Positions 16,158 through 23,506 of a stretch of DNA of 28,422 bases are shown here, one piece after another. Within the stretch, counting starts at the first letter, position 1, and the number at the start of each line of letters is the position of its first letter. The notes under the pieces are model-generated. The model made no database searches. It was not told the DNA's origin and saw only the letters and a program-made list of their open reading frames with translations. Where the stretch lies: positions 1 to 28,422 of the forward strand of contig CABSEJ010000022.1 in NCBI GenBank assembly GCA_902476765.1, given 5' to 3'. The DNA is from an uncultured Blautia sp. GTDB taxonomy: Bacteria > Bacillota > Clostridia > Lachnospirales > Lachnospiraceae. Position numbers and translations under genes: made by a program.

Positions 16158-16637
16158 TCATACCCTGTATTTCCAGTAGTACAGCCCTTCTGTCTTTACA
16201 ATATCATCCAGTAAAGCCCTCAGTGAATCGCTTTCATGGTATACGGCAATACTCAGTACACCGCCGGAAATACAGATAATAGAATCCTCCTGCCCCAGAA
16301 GAATATCAATCTGTCCCTTTTTCTTCAGGATTACCCGTTTTAAAATCTTTACAATAAGCTCACAGCGCTTGTCCTTCAGCCATCCTGTCCTTTTTCCTGT
16401 CAGAGGAGGGTATTCTTCCACATATATCTCAAAGGGGTAATAACAGAGAACCTTCAGTACAATGGCGATAGTCCGGTTGCAAAAATCCTCCAGCTGCTTA
16501 TCCTGGAGAAAATATTCCTCTGCTTCCTCAAAAAAGTTGCTTCCTTTTTCCGATACTGCAAAGGGCAGAAAGTCAATGACCCGGTAGTCCTCGGCAAATA
16601 ATGCGCTTAATTTTTCGTTTCTGGTTTTTCGGTTCAT
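16158..16637 (-). CDS. unknown protein (159 aa) coupled to the Nif11-like gene
   Basis: The 159-aa soluble protein has a basic start (MNRKTRNEKL), a central segment with aromatic residues (VLCYYPFEIYVEEYPPLTGK), a basic helix (IVKILKRVILKKKGQ), a beta-rich DSIICISGGVLSIAVYHE and a final LLDDIVKTEGLYYWKYRV. I see no catalytic motif. Its ATG overlaps the stop of the upstream Nif11-like gene by 4 nt (ATGA), so the two proteins are made together and may act together. The roles of partner, processing protein or immunity factor are all speculative. No signal peptide is visible. Confidence 0.78.
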   Translation of the reverse strand: MNRKTRNEKLSALFAEDYRVIDFLPFAVSEKGSNFFEEAEEYFLQDKQLEDFCNRTIAIVLKVLCYYPFEIYVEEYPPLTGKRTGWLKDKRCELIVKILKRVILKKKGQIDILLGQEDSIICISGGVLSIAVYHESDSLRALLDDIVKTEGLYYWKYRV

Positions 16638-16927
16638 TTCGCAGCCTCCTCAATACTGGCAAAAAACATTTCATAAAAGTCATCCTCACCCTCCAGCATA
16701 GGAGAGTTTTCACCCCCTCCGTTGGTGCTTCTCTTCATCTGGGCATAAAATTCCTCTCCCTGAGCCACCAGCTCCATGGGATATATTTCATAGCCCAGCT
16801 CCCTGCATTTGCGGCAAAATGCCTCCAGGGGATTTTTCTCTTTTCTGGTAAGTAAAAGCTGGCTCCGAAGCTCCGGCTCCTCTAATGCTCTTCTCTGAAG
16901 CTCATCTATCATCTCTAAAGTATTCAT
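16634..16927 (-). CDS. Nif11-like small protein (97 aa)
   Basis: From the ATG at 16925-16927, preceded by AAAGGAGGA, the protein starts MNTLEMIDELQRRALEEPEL, then RSQLLLTRKEKNPLEAFCRK and CRELGYEIYPMELVAQGEEF. The run of an N-terminal helix, xxPELRxxL, a short acidic/basic turn, and then xAFCRKCRELGYEI with a second helix resembles the Nif11 leader fold. A Gly/Asn linker (STNGGGENS) follows, then an acidic-aromatic tail (EDDFYEMFFASIEE). In precursor peptides a GG-type linker marks leader cleavage; the tail here has no Cys and few Ser/Thr, so a classical lanthipeptide core is unlikely. The open frame extends to 17131, but that extension has no RBS and crosses a terminator. Confidence 0.65.
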   Translation of the reverse strand: MNTLEMIDELQRRALEEPELRSQLLLTRKEKNPLEAFCRKCRELGYEIYPMELVAQGEEFYAQMKRSTNGGGENSPMLEGEDDFYEMFFASIEEAAK

Positions 16928-16975
16928 AAAATGTCCTCCTTTCTTAAATGGCAGCGCAACAAAAATTTTACTCTT

Positions 16976-16981
16976 ATTATA
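16976..16981 (-). promoter_or_regulatory. candidate -10 for the Nif11-like operon
   Basis: A perfect TATAAT on the minus strand lies about 49 bp before the Nif11-like ATG and just after the feoA terminator. No good -35 is visible 17 bases upstream, so confidence is modest. Confidence 0.4.
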
Positions 16982-16992
16982 AACCAATATAG

Positions 16993-17042
16993 AAAAAATG
17001 CCTAGCCTAAACAGTGGGTTTTCCTCTGTTTTCGGCCAGGCA
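16993..17042 (-). terminator. intrinsic terminator after feoA
   Basis: The arms 16999-17014 and 17026-17042 pair as TGCCT(G/A)GCC...AAACAG with CTGTTT...GGC(T)AGGCA on the minus strand. A run of six T follows (16993-16998). It separates feoA from the Nif11-like operon. Confidence 0.85.
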
Positions 17043-17053
17043 TCTTCGCCTTG

Positions 17054-17091
17054 GCAAATCTCATACTTTAATAAAATCTCATACTTTAATA
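17054..17091 (-). repeat. 18-bp tandem duplication across the feoA stop
   Basis: The minus strand carries ATTAAAGTATGAGATTT twice in direct tandem, separated by one base. The upstream copy supplies feoA's last codons (IKV) and its TGA stop; the second copy lies just after. This is a recent slippage or duplication. The feoA product is unchanged. Confidence 0.8.
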
Positions 17092-17291
17092 CGTTCCGCA
17101 ATTTCTTTTCCAATAGCCAGCCTGTGTTCACTGGCTTTGATAATCAGGCAGTCCTTGTAATTCTGCAGCACCTGAATCTGGCTGCCCTCCTGAATTTCAT
17201 ACCGTTCCATCAATTTCAGCACTTCCGGCAGTCCGAACATCCATTTAATGGTACAGATTTCGCCGGGCTTTGTCTGTGATAATGCCTGCAT
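17079..17291 (-). CDS. feoA: FeoA-domain protein (ferrous iron transport protein A)
   Basis: The 70-aa protein is a single SH3-like FeoA domain: LSQTKPGEICTIKWMFG, then LPEVLKLMERYEIQEGSQIQVLQN, then DCLIIKASEHRLAIGKEIAERIKV. FeoA partners the FeoB Fe(II) transporter, although stand-alone FeoA genes are common and their targets vary. No feoB is in the window. GGAGGTGTTTTT precedes the ATG, and a well-formed promoter lies about 40-70 bp upstream. The last codons and stop are tandemly duplicated just downstream (17054-17091 region). Confidence 0.9.
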   Translation of the reverse strand: MQALSQTKPGEICTIKWMFGLPEVLKLMERYEIQEGSQIQVLQNYKDCLIIKASEHRLAIGKEIAERIKV

Positions 17292-17330
17292 AAAAACACC
17301 TCCTGCGCTTCTCCTAATGCTGTTTTCTCT

Positions 17331-17360
17331 ATTTTAGAATCCAGAAGCAGGGTTAGTCAA
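17331..17360 (-). promoter_or_regulatory. feoA promoter
   Basis: On the minus strand TTGACT (17355-17360) and TAAAAT (17331-17336) are 18 bases apart, close to the housekeeping consensus, about 40 bp before the feoA ATG. I could not identify a clear Fur box. Confidence 0.7.
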
Positions 17361-17433
17361 CGGCAATATCTGTTAGGAAAAACATACTCTCTCTGAACCA
17401 GGGCATTTCATATTCCATGGGTTCTGCCTGTGG

Positions 17434-18630
17434 CTAGCGAAGGATATATTTGCCGAAGCTTCTTCTGGCTCCTACCCATAGTATGACAAAAAGCGGCAGA
17501 TATATAAGGGGCGTATAGATAAAAGCCGGCAGCAGGAATCCGTTTATATTTAGCAGATAATCAGAAAACACAGAACTGACAGAGCCGAATATTACCGGAA
17601 TTGCATTCCATACCATAGTGAAAATTCCCATATCCTGAAAGCGTTCTGCGGCTAAGAAATTGACCATCACCAGCAGTAGACCTATCACTACAGGGCCAAA
17701 GGCGGAAGTCATTTTAGAAGAGCAGAACATCACCACTGCAGCAAGCAAACATTCTGACAGCAGGCTGCAGCCCACAATAAGCAGGAGCATTTGCCCTACA
17801 GAGAAAGCATAGCTTACATGGGCCAGGTCCGGCAGAGTCTGCATCACTGCCTGCAAATCTCCCTGGCCATAAAGCAAAAACAGCTCTAAAAGCAGAGACA
17901 GATAGAAAAACAAGGAAACAACCAGGGAAAAAGAAAAGCCGGCCAGCAGTTTTGCCCTGCCTGTCTTTTCCTTTCCCAGCTTTGAAGTGAGCAGCAAAGC
18001 GTCTGCACCGCAGCTTCTTTCTTGAGCAAACAAAGGCGCTGTTCCAATCACAAGAACAATCCCTATGAAAAACAGGGTACTCTGCTGAAGAGCTAAAAAT
18101 CTTTCGCAGCCGGAATTGGTCTGCCAGATATAGGTATCTTGTTTTTTCTCTTCCTGGATGTGCCAGTTTATTTCCTCCTGGGAAAGTCCTTTTTTCTCCA
18201 GTCTTTTCCTGAGATAGACCCGGTGACTTTCCCTTACATCCTCTACATTTTCTGCTCCCCCCAAGGCCTTCATAGACCAGAACTCCAGCAAAATGGAAGG
18301 AAGGTATTTCTCCTGCATTTCTTTATAATTTTCCGGCAAAAGAGTCGTTCCCAGCTCCAGAGCACTATATTCCCTAAAATCCTTTTTGTACTCCCTCAGC
18401 AAAGCAGCGTCCATAACTCTGCCCTCCAGCTCTTTGGAGGCTTCTGCTTCCATCTTGAGTCCTTCCTGCTTAGAATAGACCTTTTCCCCTTCTACATAGG
18501 TACTTCCGAAAAAGAATACGCTTCCCGAAAACAAAACTATCAGAAAGCAGCCCCAAAAACTAAGCCACAGACTTTTCCGCCTCAGCATTTTCCTATATTC
18601 ATATCCTGTCAGGTATAGAAGCTGTCTCAT
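17434..18630 (-). CDS. ABC-2 type transporter permease
   Basis: The 398-aa membrane protein begins with a cytosolic KMLRRKSLW segment and TM1 (about 22-43). An extracytoplasmic region of about 130 residues follows, with charged helices (residues 45-175). At least five more hydrophobic segments lie between 185 and 390, including STLFFIGIVLVIGTAPLF, VSLFFYLSLLLELFLLY, MLLLIVGCSLLSECLLAAVV, VVIGLLLVMVNFLA and FIYTPLIYLPLFVILWVGA. This topology matches ABC-2/CcmB-like exporter permeases. Its ATG overlaps the ATPase stop by 4 nt, with GGAGGAAC upstream. The substrate is unknown. Confidence 0.9.
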   Translation of the reverse strand: MRQLLYLTGYEYRKMLRRKSLWLSFWGCFLIVLFSGSVFFFGSTYVEGEKVYSKQEGLKMEAEASKELEGRVMDAALLREYKKDFREYSALELGTTLLPENYKEMQEKYLPSILLEFWSMKALGGAENVEDVRESHRVYLRKRLEKKGLSQEEINWHIQEEKKQDTYIWQTNSGCERFLALQQSTLFFIGIVLVIGTAPLFAQERSCGADALLLTSKLGKEKTGRAKLLAGFSFSLVVSLFFYLSLLLELFLLYGQGDLQAVMQTLPDLAHVSYAFSVGQMLLLIVGCSLLSECLLAAVVMFCSSKMTSAFGPVVIGLLLVMVNFLAAERFQDMGIFTMVWNAIPVIFGSVSSVFSDYLLNINGFLLPAFIYTPLIYLPLFVILWVGARRSFGKYILR

Positions 18631-19496
18631 CTTTGTTCCTCCTGTTCTCCGAAATAATACAAATACAAATCCTCCAGGCTAGGAGATAGGGGCCTGGCCT
18701 TTTCCATCGGTTTTTTCTCCCCTGCCAACCTTAAAAAAACCTGATTTCCCTGTTCCCGCAGATGAATTACCGTATAAGTCTGGCAAAGTCTTTTCGCCTC
18801 CTCATGGTCAGTACAGCACTCCCATATCCTTCCCTCCGCTGTCGGCAGAATTTCCTGTAAGGAACCTTTATGAAGGATTCTTCCTTTCTGCATAACGGCA
18901 ATGGTGTCTGCTATATATTCTACATCAGATACAATATGGGTAGACAGCAGGATAATCCTGTTCTGCTTTAACTCAGAAATCATATTCCGGAACCGCACTC
19001 TTTCCTTTGGATCCAGTCCTGAAGTAGGCTCGTCCAGAATCAAAAGCTCAGGGTCGTTTAACAAGGCCTGGGCAATACCCAGTCTCTGCTTCATTCCTCC
19101 GGAAAGAGTCTTGATTTTCCTCTTTTCTAATTCTTTCAGCCCGGTCAGCTCTAATAACTCCTGTATTTTTACCTTAGCTCTTTCCCTGGAAATTCCTTTC
19201 AGAGCTGACAGATACAGAAGGAAATCCCAAACCGTAAAGCCTGGATAATAGCCGAAATCCTGAGGCAGATAGCCAAGCCTGGCCCGGTATTCTTCCCGCT
19301 CCGCCCACAGGCCGTCCAGGCTGACCGTACCGCTGTCCGGAGGCAGGATACCTGCCATCATACGCATAAGCGTAGTTTTTCCTGCACCGTTAGGCCCCAA
19401 AAGCCCATAAATACCCGGTTCCATTTCCAGAGAAATTCTGTCTACTGCAATCTTGTTTTTAAACTGTTTTGTCACTCTGTCAAGAATAAGCTTCAT
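18627..19496 (-). CDS. ABC transporter ATP-binding protein
   Basis: From the ATG at 19494-19496 (AGGAGGACTATC upstream) the 289-aa protein shows Walker A GPNGAGKT (34-41), the Q-loop at Q79 (YLPQDFGYYP), signature LSGGMKQR (131-138), Walker B LLILDEPTSGLDP (151-163) and the switch His in STHIVSDVEYIAD. A C-terminal extension ends DLYLYYFGEQEEQ, as in ABC-2 (Ccm/Nat-type) exporters. An upstream in-frame ATG at 19535 has no RBS. The start overlaps the six-TM gene by 17 nt and the end overlaps the permease by 4 nt, so all are translationally coupled. Confidence 0.95.
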   Translation of the reverse strand: MKLILDRVTKQFKNKIAVDRISLEMEPGIYGLLGPNGAGKTTLMRMMAGILPPDSGTVSLDGLWAEREEYRARLGYLPQDFGYYPGFTVWDFLLYLSALKGISRERAKVKIQELLELTGLKELEKRKIKTLSGGMKQRLGIAQALLNDPELLILDEPTSGLDPKERVRFRNMISELKQNRIILLSTHIVSDVEYIADTIAVMQKGRILHKGSLQEILPTAEGRIWECCTDHEEAKRLCQTYTVIHLREQGNQVFLRLAGEKKPMEKARPLSPSLEDLYLYYFGEQEEQR

Positions 19497-20220
19497 GATA
19501 GTCCTCCTCCATTCCGAAAAATTTGTGTATCTCATAAAAGGCTCCCAAGATAAGAAGAAAACACAGACCTATACAGATTAGGACAGACTGCTCTCCTTCC
19601 AGCCATAGTGTAATTTCTCCTTTTATTATCTGACAGCTGAAACTGATAAGCAGACTGACAAACAGACAGTACCACAAGGCATTTTCTCCCTTCACCCGCC
19701 TGACAATTTCCAGCAGACAGATTCCTGAGAGGAAATAGGGAACTGCTAAAAGGCAGAAGCTTTTCAAAAAGCCCAAATTCCCGTGTATTGCAGTAAACAA
19801 ATAGGCCGGCAGAAACAAAACACTGTCAAAACCACCCAGAAGCAGCAGCCTGGCCATATAAATCTCCCTTTTTCCAAAACGGCAGCACTGCTCCAGTTCG
19901 CTCATTCTCCAGGTTTGGGATTTTATCAATTCTACAGCCAGCAGCAAGGCCCAAAAAGGCAGTACAGAGGCAAAGCCCCAGAGAACTTCTTCTGAGCGCT
20001 GCTGCCCTATCCACCATATTCCGCCAAAAAGTCCACAGCCAAAGGCCAAAACTGAAAGTATCCAGACTGGTTTGCTGATATATGCGGCCTGCACTTTAAA
20101 AAAATCTTTCCTGGAATACTCCAAAAGCCCCAGCTTCTTCAAAAATATTTCTTTTCTCTCGGGCTCCGGCCCCTGGAAAACTATTCTTAGTCCCTTTTTT
20201 ATCTCATTCCTTTTGCTCAA
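19480..20220 (-). CDS. six-TM membrane protein of unknown function in the sigma/ABC module
   Basis: The 246-aa product starts at a TTG (20218-20220) with a strong GGGAGGGG site. A 45-residue basic cytosolic N-terminus (KGLRIVFQGPEPERKEIF, KKLGLLEYSRKDFF) precedes six hydrophobic segments near 50-70, 79-98, 121-143, 147-170, 181-199 and 207-229. A short acidic tail follows. I see no enzyme motif. It overlaps the sigma-factor stop by 17 nt and the ATPase start by 17 nt. It may be a second permease subunit, a sensor, or a membrane anti-sigma factor; the sequence does not decide between them. Confidence 0.82.
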   Translation of the reverse strand: MSKRNEIKKGLRIVFQGPEPERKEIFLKKLGLLEYSRKDFFKVQAAYISKPVWILSVLAFGCGLFGGIWWIGQQRSEEVLWGFASVLPFWALLLAVELIKSQTWRMSELEQCCRFGKREIYMARLLLLGGFDSVLFLPAYLFTAIHGNLGFLKSFCLLAVPYFLSGICLLEIVRRVKGENALWYCLFVSLLISFSCQIIKGEITLWLEGEQSVLICIGLCFLLILGAFYEIHKFFGMEEDYHEAYS

Positions 20221-20665
20221 AATTTCCCCTCCCTTCCAAAATTTCTTTCAGCTTCCCAATAGCTGCACGTTCTCTGCGATACACAGCAAATCTGGAAATT
20301 CCCAGTATTTTACCGGTTTCTTTTGCTGAATAATCCTCTCCATATCTAAGAAGAAGCAGTTCCTGGCTTTCCCTGTCTAAAAGTTTCACGGCTTCTCCTA
20401 AATCAGCCTGCTCTTCCACCGCTTCCATAGGATTATGAAAGGGCTCCTGCCAAAAAGGTTCTTCCTGCTTTCTGCGAAAATAATCGGCACATAAATTCCT
20501 GGCAATAGCATACAAATACGCCAGCTCTTTTCCTTTATCCAAATCAGGATTTCTGTGAAAATATCGTAGAAAAACCTCTTGGGTCAGGTCTTCCGCACTC
20601 ACCGGGTCTCTGATATGGAAATAACAATAGCGGTACAGCTTCTCATAGTGTTCTTCTACTTTCAT
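20204..20665 (-). CDS. ECF-type RNA polymerase sigma factor
   Basis: From the ATG at 20663-20665 the 153-aa protein has sigma region 2 (residues 8-65: YRYCYFHIRDPVSAEDLTQE, VFLRYFHRNP, YLYAIARNLCADYFRRK) and region 4 (95-145: LLDRESQELLLLRYGEDYSAKETGKILGIS in two blocks, with FAVYRRERAAIGKLKEIL as the recognition helix area). Regions 1 and 3 are absent, which defines the ECF group. GGGAGG is 12 bases upstream of the ATG and AAGGA immediately upstream. The open frame extends upstream to 20887, but that part has no RBS and runs through hairpins. The gene leads the membrane-protein/ABC operon. Confidence 0.92.
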   Translation of the reverse strand: MKVEEHYEKLYRYCYFHIRDPVSAEDLTQEVFLRYFHRNPDLDKGKELAYLYAIARNLCADYFRRKQEEPFWQEPFHNPMEAVEEQADLGEAVKLLDRESQELLLLRYGEDYSAKETGKILGISRFAVYRRERAAIGKLKEILEGRGNFEQKE

Positions 20666-20732
20666 TCCTTCCGTAAACCTCCCTTTATAAGATATAACGG
20701 ATAATCTCCTGATTTTGTGCGGGATTTTGATG

Positions 20733-20759
20733 AAAAAGAATCCTGCTTTGCAGGATTCT
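20733..20759 (-). terminator. intrinsic terminator downstream of helD
   Basis: AGAATCCTGC (20737-20746) pairs perfectly with GCAGGATTCT (20750-20759) around a 3-base loop. On the minus strand it is followed by TTTTTC. It would end helD transcription before the sigma gene. Confidence 0.85.
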
Positions 20760-20762
20760 CCG

Positions 20763-20893
20763 CCTGGGTTGGGTCGCTTTAGCGACATAACTCCTCTCCA
20801 ACCCAGTGTGCTCCTGCCCGGAGGGCTTTTTGTTCTATAGAACAAAAAATTTACAGGGACGGGAAACTGCTTTTTGCCGTCTCTCATCCCTGT
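20763..20893. repeat. chain of four inverted repeats between helD and the sigma gene
   Basis: Four structures are stacked with little spacer: (a) CTGGGTTGG/CCAACCCAG at 20764-20806 with GTCGC(TTTA)GCGAC inside one arm; (b) GCCC/GGGC at 20816-20826, followed on the plus strand by TTTTT; (c) a 22-bp perfect palindrome at 20827-20848 centred on GTTCTATAGAAC; (d) ACAGGGA/TCCCTGT at 20853-20893 with an inner GACGG/CCGTC. This is far more structure than a terminator needs. It could be a structured RNA, an IS/MITE remnant or an operator cluster. Confidence 0.6.
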
Positions 20894-20902
20894 ATGTGAA
20901 AA

Positions 20903-22927
20903 TCATTCTATTGTATACATGTACAGCTCATGAAGGGCTCTTGTGGCGCAAATGTATTCCGCCTGGATAAGAAGAGGTGTTTTTTCCTTTTTTCTGAGAA
21001 CAAATACCTGGTCAAATTCCAGACCTTTTGCCAGATAAAAAGTTGTAACAACCAATCCTCGCTGAAAAGAACTGCTATTTCTGTCCAGATAGGAAAGATT
21101 TGAAATCTTATCCTTTAAAAGCCGGTACATGGATAAGGCCTCTGCCTCTGTCATGGCCAGCACAGCTCCTGTCTCAAAACCCTCCTCCTGAAGCCTTGTG
21201 TTTTTCTGTATTTCTTCTGCAGCCTCCTCCAAATCTTGAAAGGCTTTTTCTTCTACCTCTTTTCCGTGGCGCTCAAAAAGCTCTATATCCGGTATTCCTG
21301 CCATAGCGTTGGCATATCCGGCTATCTCCATGGTATTCCGGTAGCTTTTATTCATAACAATTTTCCGGATATGTTTTCCAAAAATGTCCGGAAGAAATTC
21401 CAGTACATCCTGCTGCCTTTCCTCCATCGTCTGGGCCCGGTCTCCCAGAATGGTCATTTTGCACCGGAACATCAGGCTCAGGAGAACATACTGTACATAG
21501 GAATAATCCTGCATTTCATCAATAACCAGATGCTTGATGTTTTTATGCTCCCTCACCTGATACAGCCTGTATTTAAAATACAGCAGCGGGTATACATCCT
21601 CATAGGCCAGCATCCGTTTTTCCTGGGAAACCTTAGGCAGGGTCTCATATCCATGTTCTTCCAGAAACCAATTGTAGATTTCATACAAATCCATGGTAAG
21701 ATACATACTCCTGAATTTGCCCAAAATAGCTTCCTGTTCCTCCTCAGACAAGGTACAGTCATGAAGTGTCTCATATTCATCTACAAAATATTCCGCCACT
21801 GCATCCATTCTGGACAGCAGAGGAATATCCTGAAACTTAAAGTAAAAGAAATGAACCAGCTCCTGCTCTGTCTTTACCAGCCCCCGGAATTCCACATCCC
21901 GGAATTCCATAAGACTGTCTTCTAAAAGGGCCAGAAAACCTTCTGCCATAGACACAAAGTCTTTGGACTGCTTCTCTTCCATGGTCCTTTTCTCACAAGC
22001 CTCTATTCCTGCCAGTTCCTTCTCAATCTGGTCATACCGCTCCTCACAATCAGATACAATATCCCGCAGCTCCCGGTAAGCAAATAAGTCAAAGCTCATT
22101 TCCTGTATGTTTTCCTCTCCCAGCTCCGGAAGAATATGAGAAATATAATCCGAAAATACACCGTTGGGTGACAAAATCAAAACATTGGAGGAATTCATAT
22201 TTATTCTGTCATGGTACAAAAGATATGCAATCCGGTGAAGGGCCACGGATGTCTTTCCACTTCCTGCGGCTCCCTGAATTACCATGATTTTGTCCTTTGT
22301 ATTGCGGATAATAGCATTTTGCTCCTTCTGGATAGTACGGACAATATTTTTGAGCTGCACATCTCCGCTGCCGCCCAGTTCTGCCTTCAGGATTTCATCG
22401 TCAATCTTCACATCACTCTCAAACTCATAGACCAGTTTTCCCTTTTTTATTTTATACTGCCACTTAGAGGTCACCTCCCCGTTTATCATGCCTAAAGGAG
22501 CCTGATACTGGGCAGGCCCTTTGTCATAATCATAGAAAAGACCGCTTACCGGGGCTCTCCAGTCATAAATTAAAGGGACATGTCCCGCCTTTTGAGCGAA
22601 ATTTCCGATTCCAATATAAAAAGTTTCCGGTTCTTCTTCCCCTTCATAGCGAAAATCCACCCGGCCGAAGAAGGGGGAATCCAGCATTTTTTCCAGTCTG
22701 TGAAGCAGAAAAGACTGCTCCTGGTTTGCGTTAACCTGGTGCAGAAGGGCTTGCTGGTTATCAAAATTCTCATATCCGTACTGGTCCATCTCTGTATAAT
22801 TCTCCCAGTAATAAGTATGCATATCCTGAATTTCCTTCTGTCCTTCTGCAAGAGAAGCTTTCACCTCATGGATTCTGTCCTTCAGTTTTCCAGTTACAAA
22901 ATCTAAATATTTTTTTCCTTCACACAT
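20903..22927 (-). CDS. helD: RNA polymerase recycling motor HelD (UvrD-like superfamily 1)
   Basis: HelD binds RNA polymerase and uses ATP to release it from stalled or terminated complexes. The 674-aa protein has an N-terminal coiled coil (residues 1-45) that would enter the polymerase channel. The HelD signature follows: FYIGIGNF (103-110) and YDWRAPVSGLFYDYDKGPAQY (121-141). Walker A is GAAGSGKTS (219-227), Walker B-like VIDEMQDYS about 467-475, and motifs GDRAQTM, NKSYRNTMEIAGYA and TTFYLAKGLEFDQVFVL follow. The YDWRAP block separates it from UvrD, PcrA and Rep. The ATG has GGATGGAG upstream, and a strong extended -10 promoter lies about 50 bp away. It is monocistronic. Confidence 0.93.
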   Translation of the reverse strand: MCEGKKYLDFVTGKLKDRIHEVKASLAEGQKEIQDMHTYYWENYTEMDQYGYENFDNQQALLHQVNANQEQSFLLHRLEKMLDSPFFGRVDFRYEGEEEPETFYIGIGNFAQKAGHVPLIYDWRAPVSGLFYDYDKGPAQYQAPLGMINGEVTSKWQYKIKKGKLVYEFESDVKIDDEILKAELGGSGDVQLKNIVRTIQKEQNAIIRNTKDKIMVIQGAAGSGKTSVALHRIAYLLYHDRINMNSSNVLILSPNGVFSDYISHILPELGEENIQEMSFDLFAYRELRDIVSDCEERYDQIEKELAGIEACEKRTMEEKQSKDFVSMAEGFLALLEDSLMEFRDVEFRGLVKTEQELVHFFYFKFQDIPLLSRMDAVAEYFVDEYETLHDCTLSEEEQEAILGKFRSMYLTMDLYEIYNWFLEEHGYETLPKVSQEKRMLAYEDVYPLLYFKYRLYQVREHKNIKHLVIDEMQDYSYVQYVLLSLMFRCKMTILGDRAQTMEERQQDVLEFLPDIFGKHIRKIVMNKSYRNTMEIAGYANAMAGIPDIELFERHGKEVEEKAFQDLEEAAEEIQKNTRLQEEGFETGAVLAMTEAEALSMYRLLKDKISNLSYLDRNSSSFQRGLVVTTFYLAKGLEFDQVFVLRKKEKTPLLIQAEYICATRALHELYMYTIE

Positions 22928-22974
22928 GGTTCTCCATCCTTTTGTCTCAAATCAAGTGTTTCGCATATCTGAAA

Positions 22975-23003
22975 ATTATAACATGCCCCTCTGGTCTTCA
23001 CAA
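22975..23003 (-). promoter_or_regulatory. helD promoter
   Basis: On the minus strand TTGTGA (22998-23003), 17 bases, then TATAAT (22975-22980) preceded by TGT, giving an extended -10. It lies about 47 bp before the helD ATG. Upstream, 23004-23083 contains nothing I recognise. Confidence 0.75.
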
Positions 23004-23083
23004 GGCAAAATCTCCGGCTGGTAAAATACTTGGCAAAATCTTTAGCAAAAGCCTTCCAAAAATTCCCGGCCAAAATCAGACAA

Positions 23084-23121
23084 GGAGCAGGAAAAGCCTT
23101 TTGGGGCTTATATCCTGCTCC
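23084..23121 (-). repeat. 9-bp inverted repeat after the Dabb gene
   Basis: GGAGCAGGA (23084-23092) pairs with TCCTGCTCC (23113-23121), with AAGCC/GGCTT inside. Without a clear T-run it is at best a weak terminator of the AKR-GNAT-Dabb operon. Confidence 0.5.
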
Positions 23122-23171
23122 CTGCTGAAATCCTAATATCATGATTCACGCCGGTTTTCTGTTATTAAGCT

Positions 23172-23474
23172 TTAATCCTCATAATCCAGGCAGGCCCTGT
23201 CTGTCACATAAGGCCGCACATATGTATCAGCCACTTTTACATGCTCTGGATGGGAGCCGTATACAGCCACATCCTCCGGCTTTTCCAGTGTAGTCACCAG
23301 CGCCATGTCATGGGTACTGGAAGGAATAGGTTTCTTGATAAATTCTACGGTAAGCAGCCCCGGTACTTTTCCCACAAGGCCTTTTAAATTCTCCTCCATT
23401 GCTTCTAAAAGCTCCGGTTTTCTGCTATCTTCAATCTCCTCTTTGAATCTCCACATAACAATATGATGTACCAT
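23172..23474 (-). CDS. Dabb family (stress-responsive alpha/beta barrel) protein
   Basis: The 100-aa protein shows the dimeric alpha/beta-barrel pattern: MVHHIVMWRFKEEI, then a helix (LEAMEENLKGLVGKVPG), LLTVEFIKK, a strand STHDMALVTTLE, and the closing YGSHPEHVKVADTYVRPYV with VTDRACLDYE. Members are small dimeric proteins, some enzymatic in plants and polyketide pathways, with no assigned role in most bacteria. AAAGGAGAG precedes the ATG. It follows the GNAT gene by 32 nt and is the last gene of a three-gene unit. Confidence 0.92.
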   Translation of the reverse strand: MVHHIVMWRFKEEIEDSRKPELLEAMEENLKGLVGKVPGLLTVEFIKKPIPSSTHDMALVTTLEKPEDVAVYGSHPEHVKVADTYVRPYVTDRACLDYED

Positions 23475-23506
23475 AAGTTTTCTCTCCTTTTCTGTTGTTT
23501 TCGCTT

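Noticed and set aside
16928..17131. N-terminal extension of the Nif11-like protein to 165 aa
   Set aside because: It would run through the feoA stop and terminator hairpin and lacks an RBS; the ATG at 16927 has a strong one.
20666..20887. N-terminal extension of the sigma factor to 227 aa
   Set aside because: It translates the hairpin region and terminator, while the 153-aa form has a complete ECF architecture.
21236..21925. Plus-strand open frame of 229 aa within helD
   Set aside because: It lies antisense to the conserved HelD ATPase region, and its translation has no recognisable domain order.
22903..23142. Minus-strand open frame (79 aa) upstream of helD
   Set aside because: It covers the helD promoter and RBS, overlaps the helD start, and has no RBS of its own.
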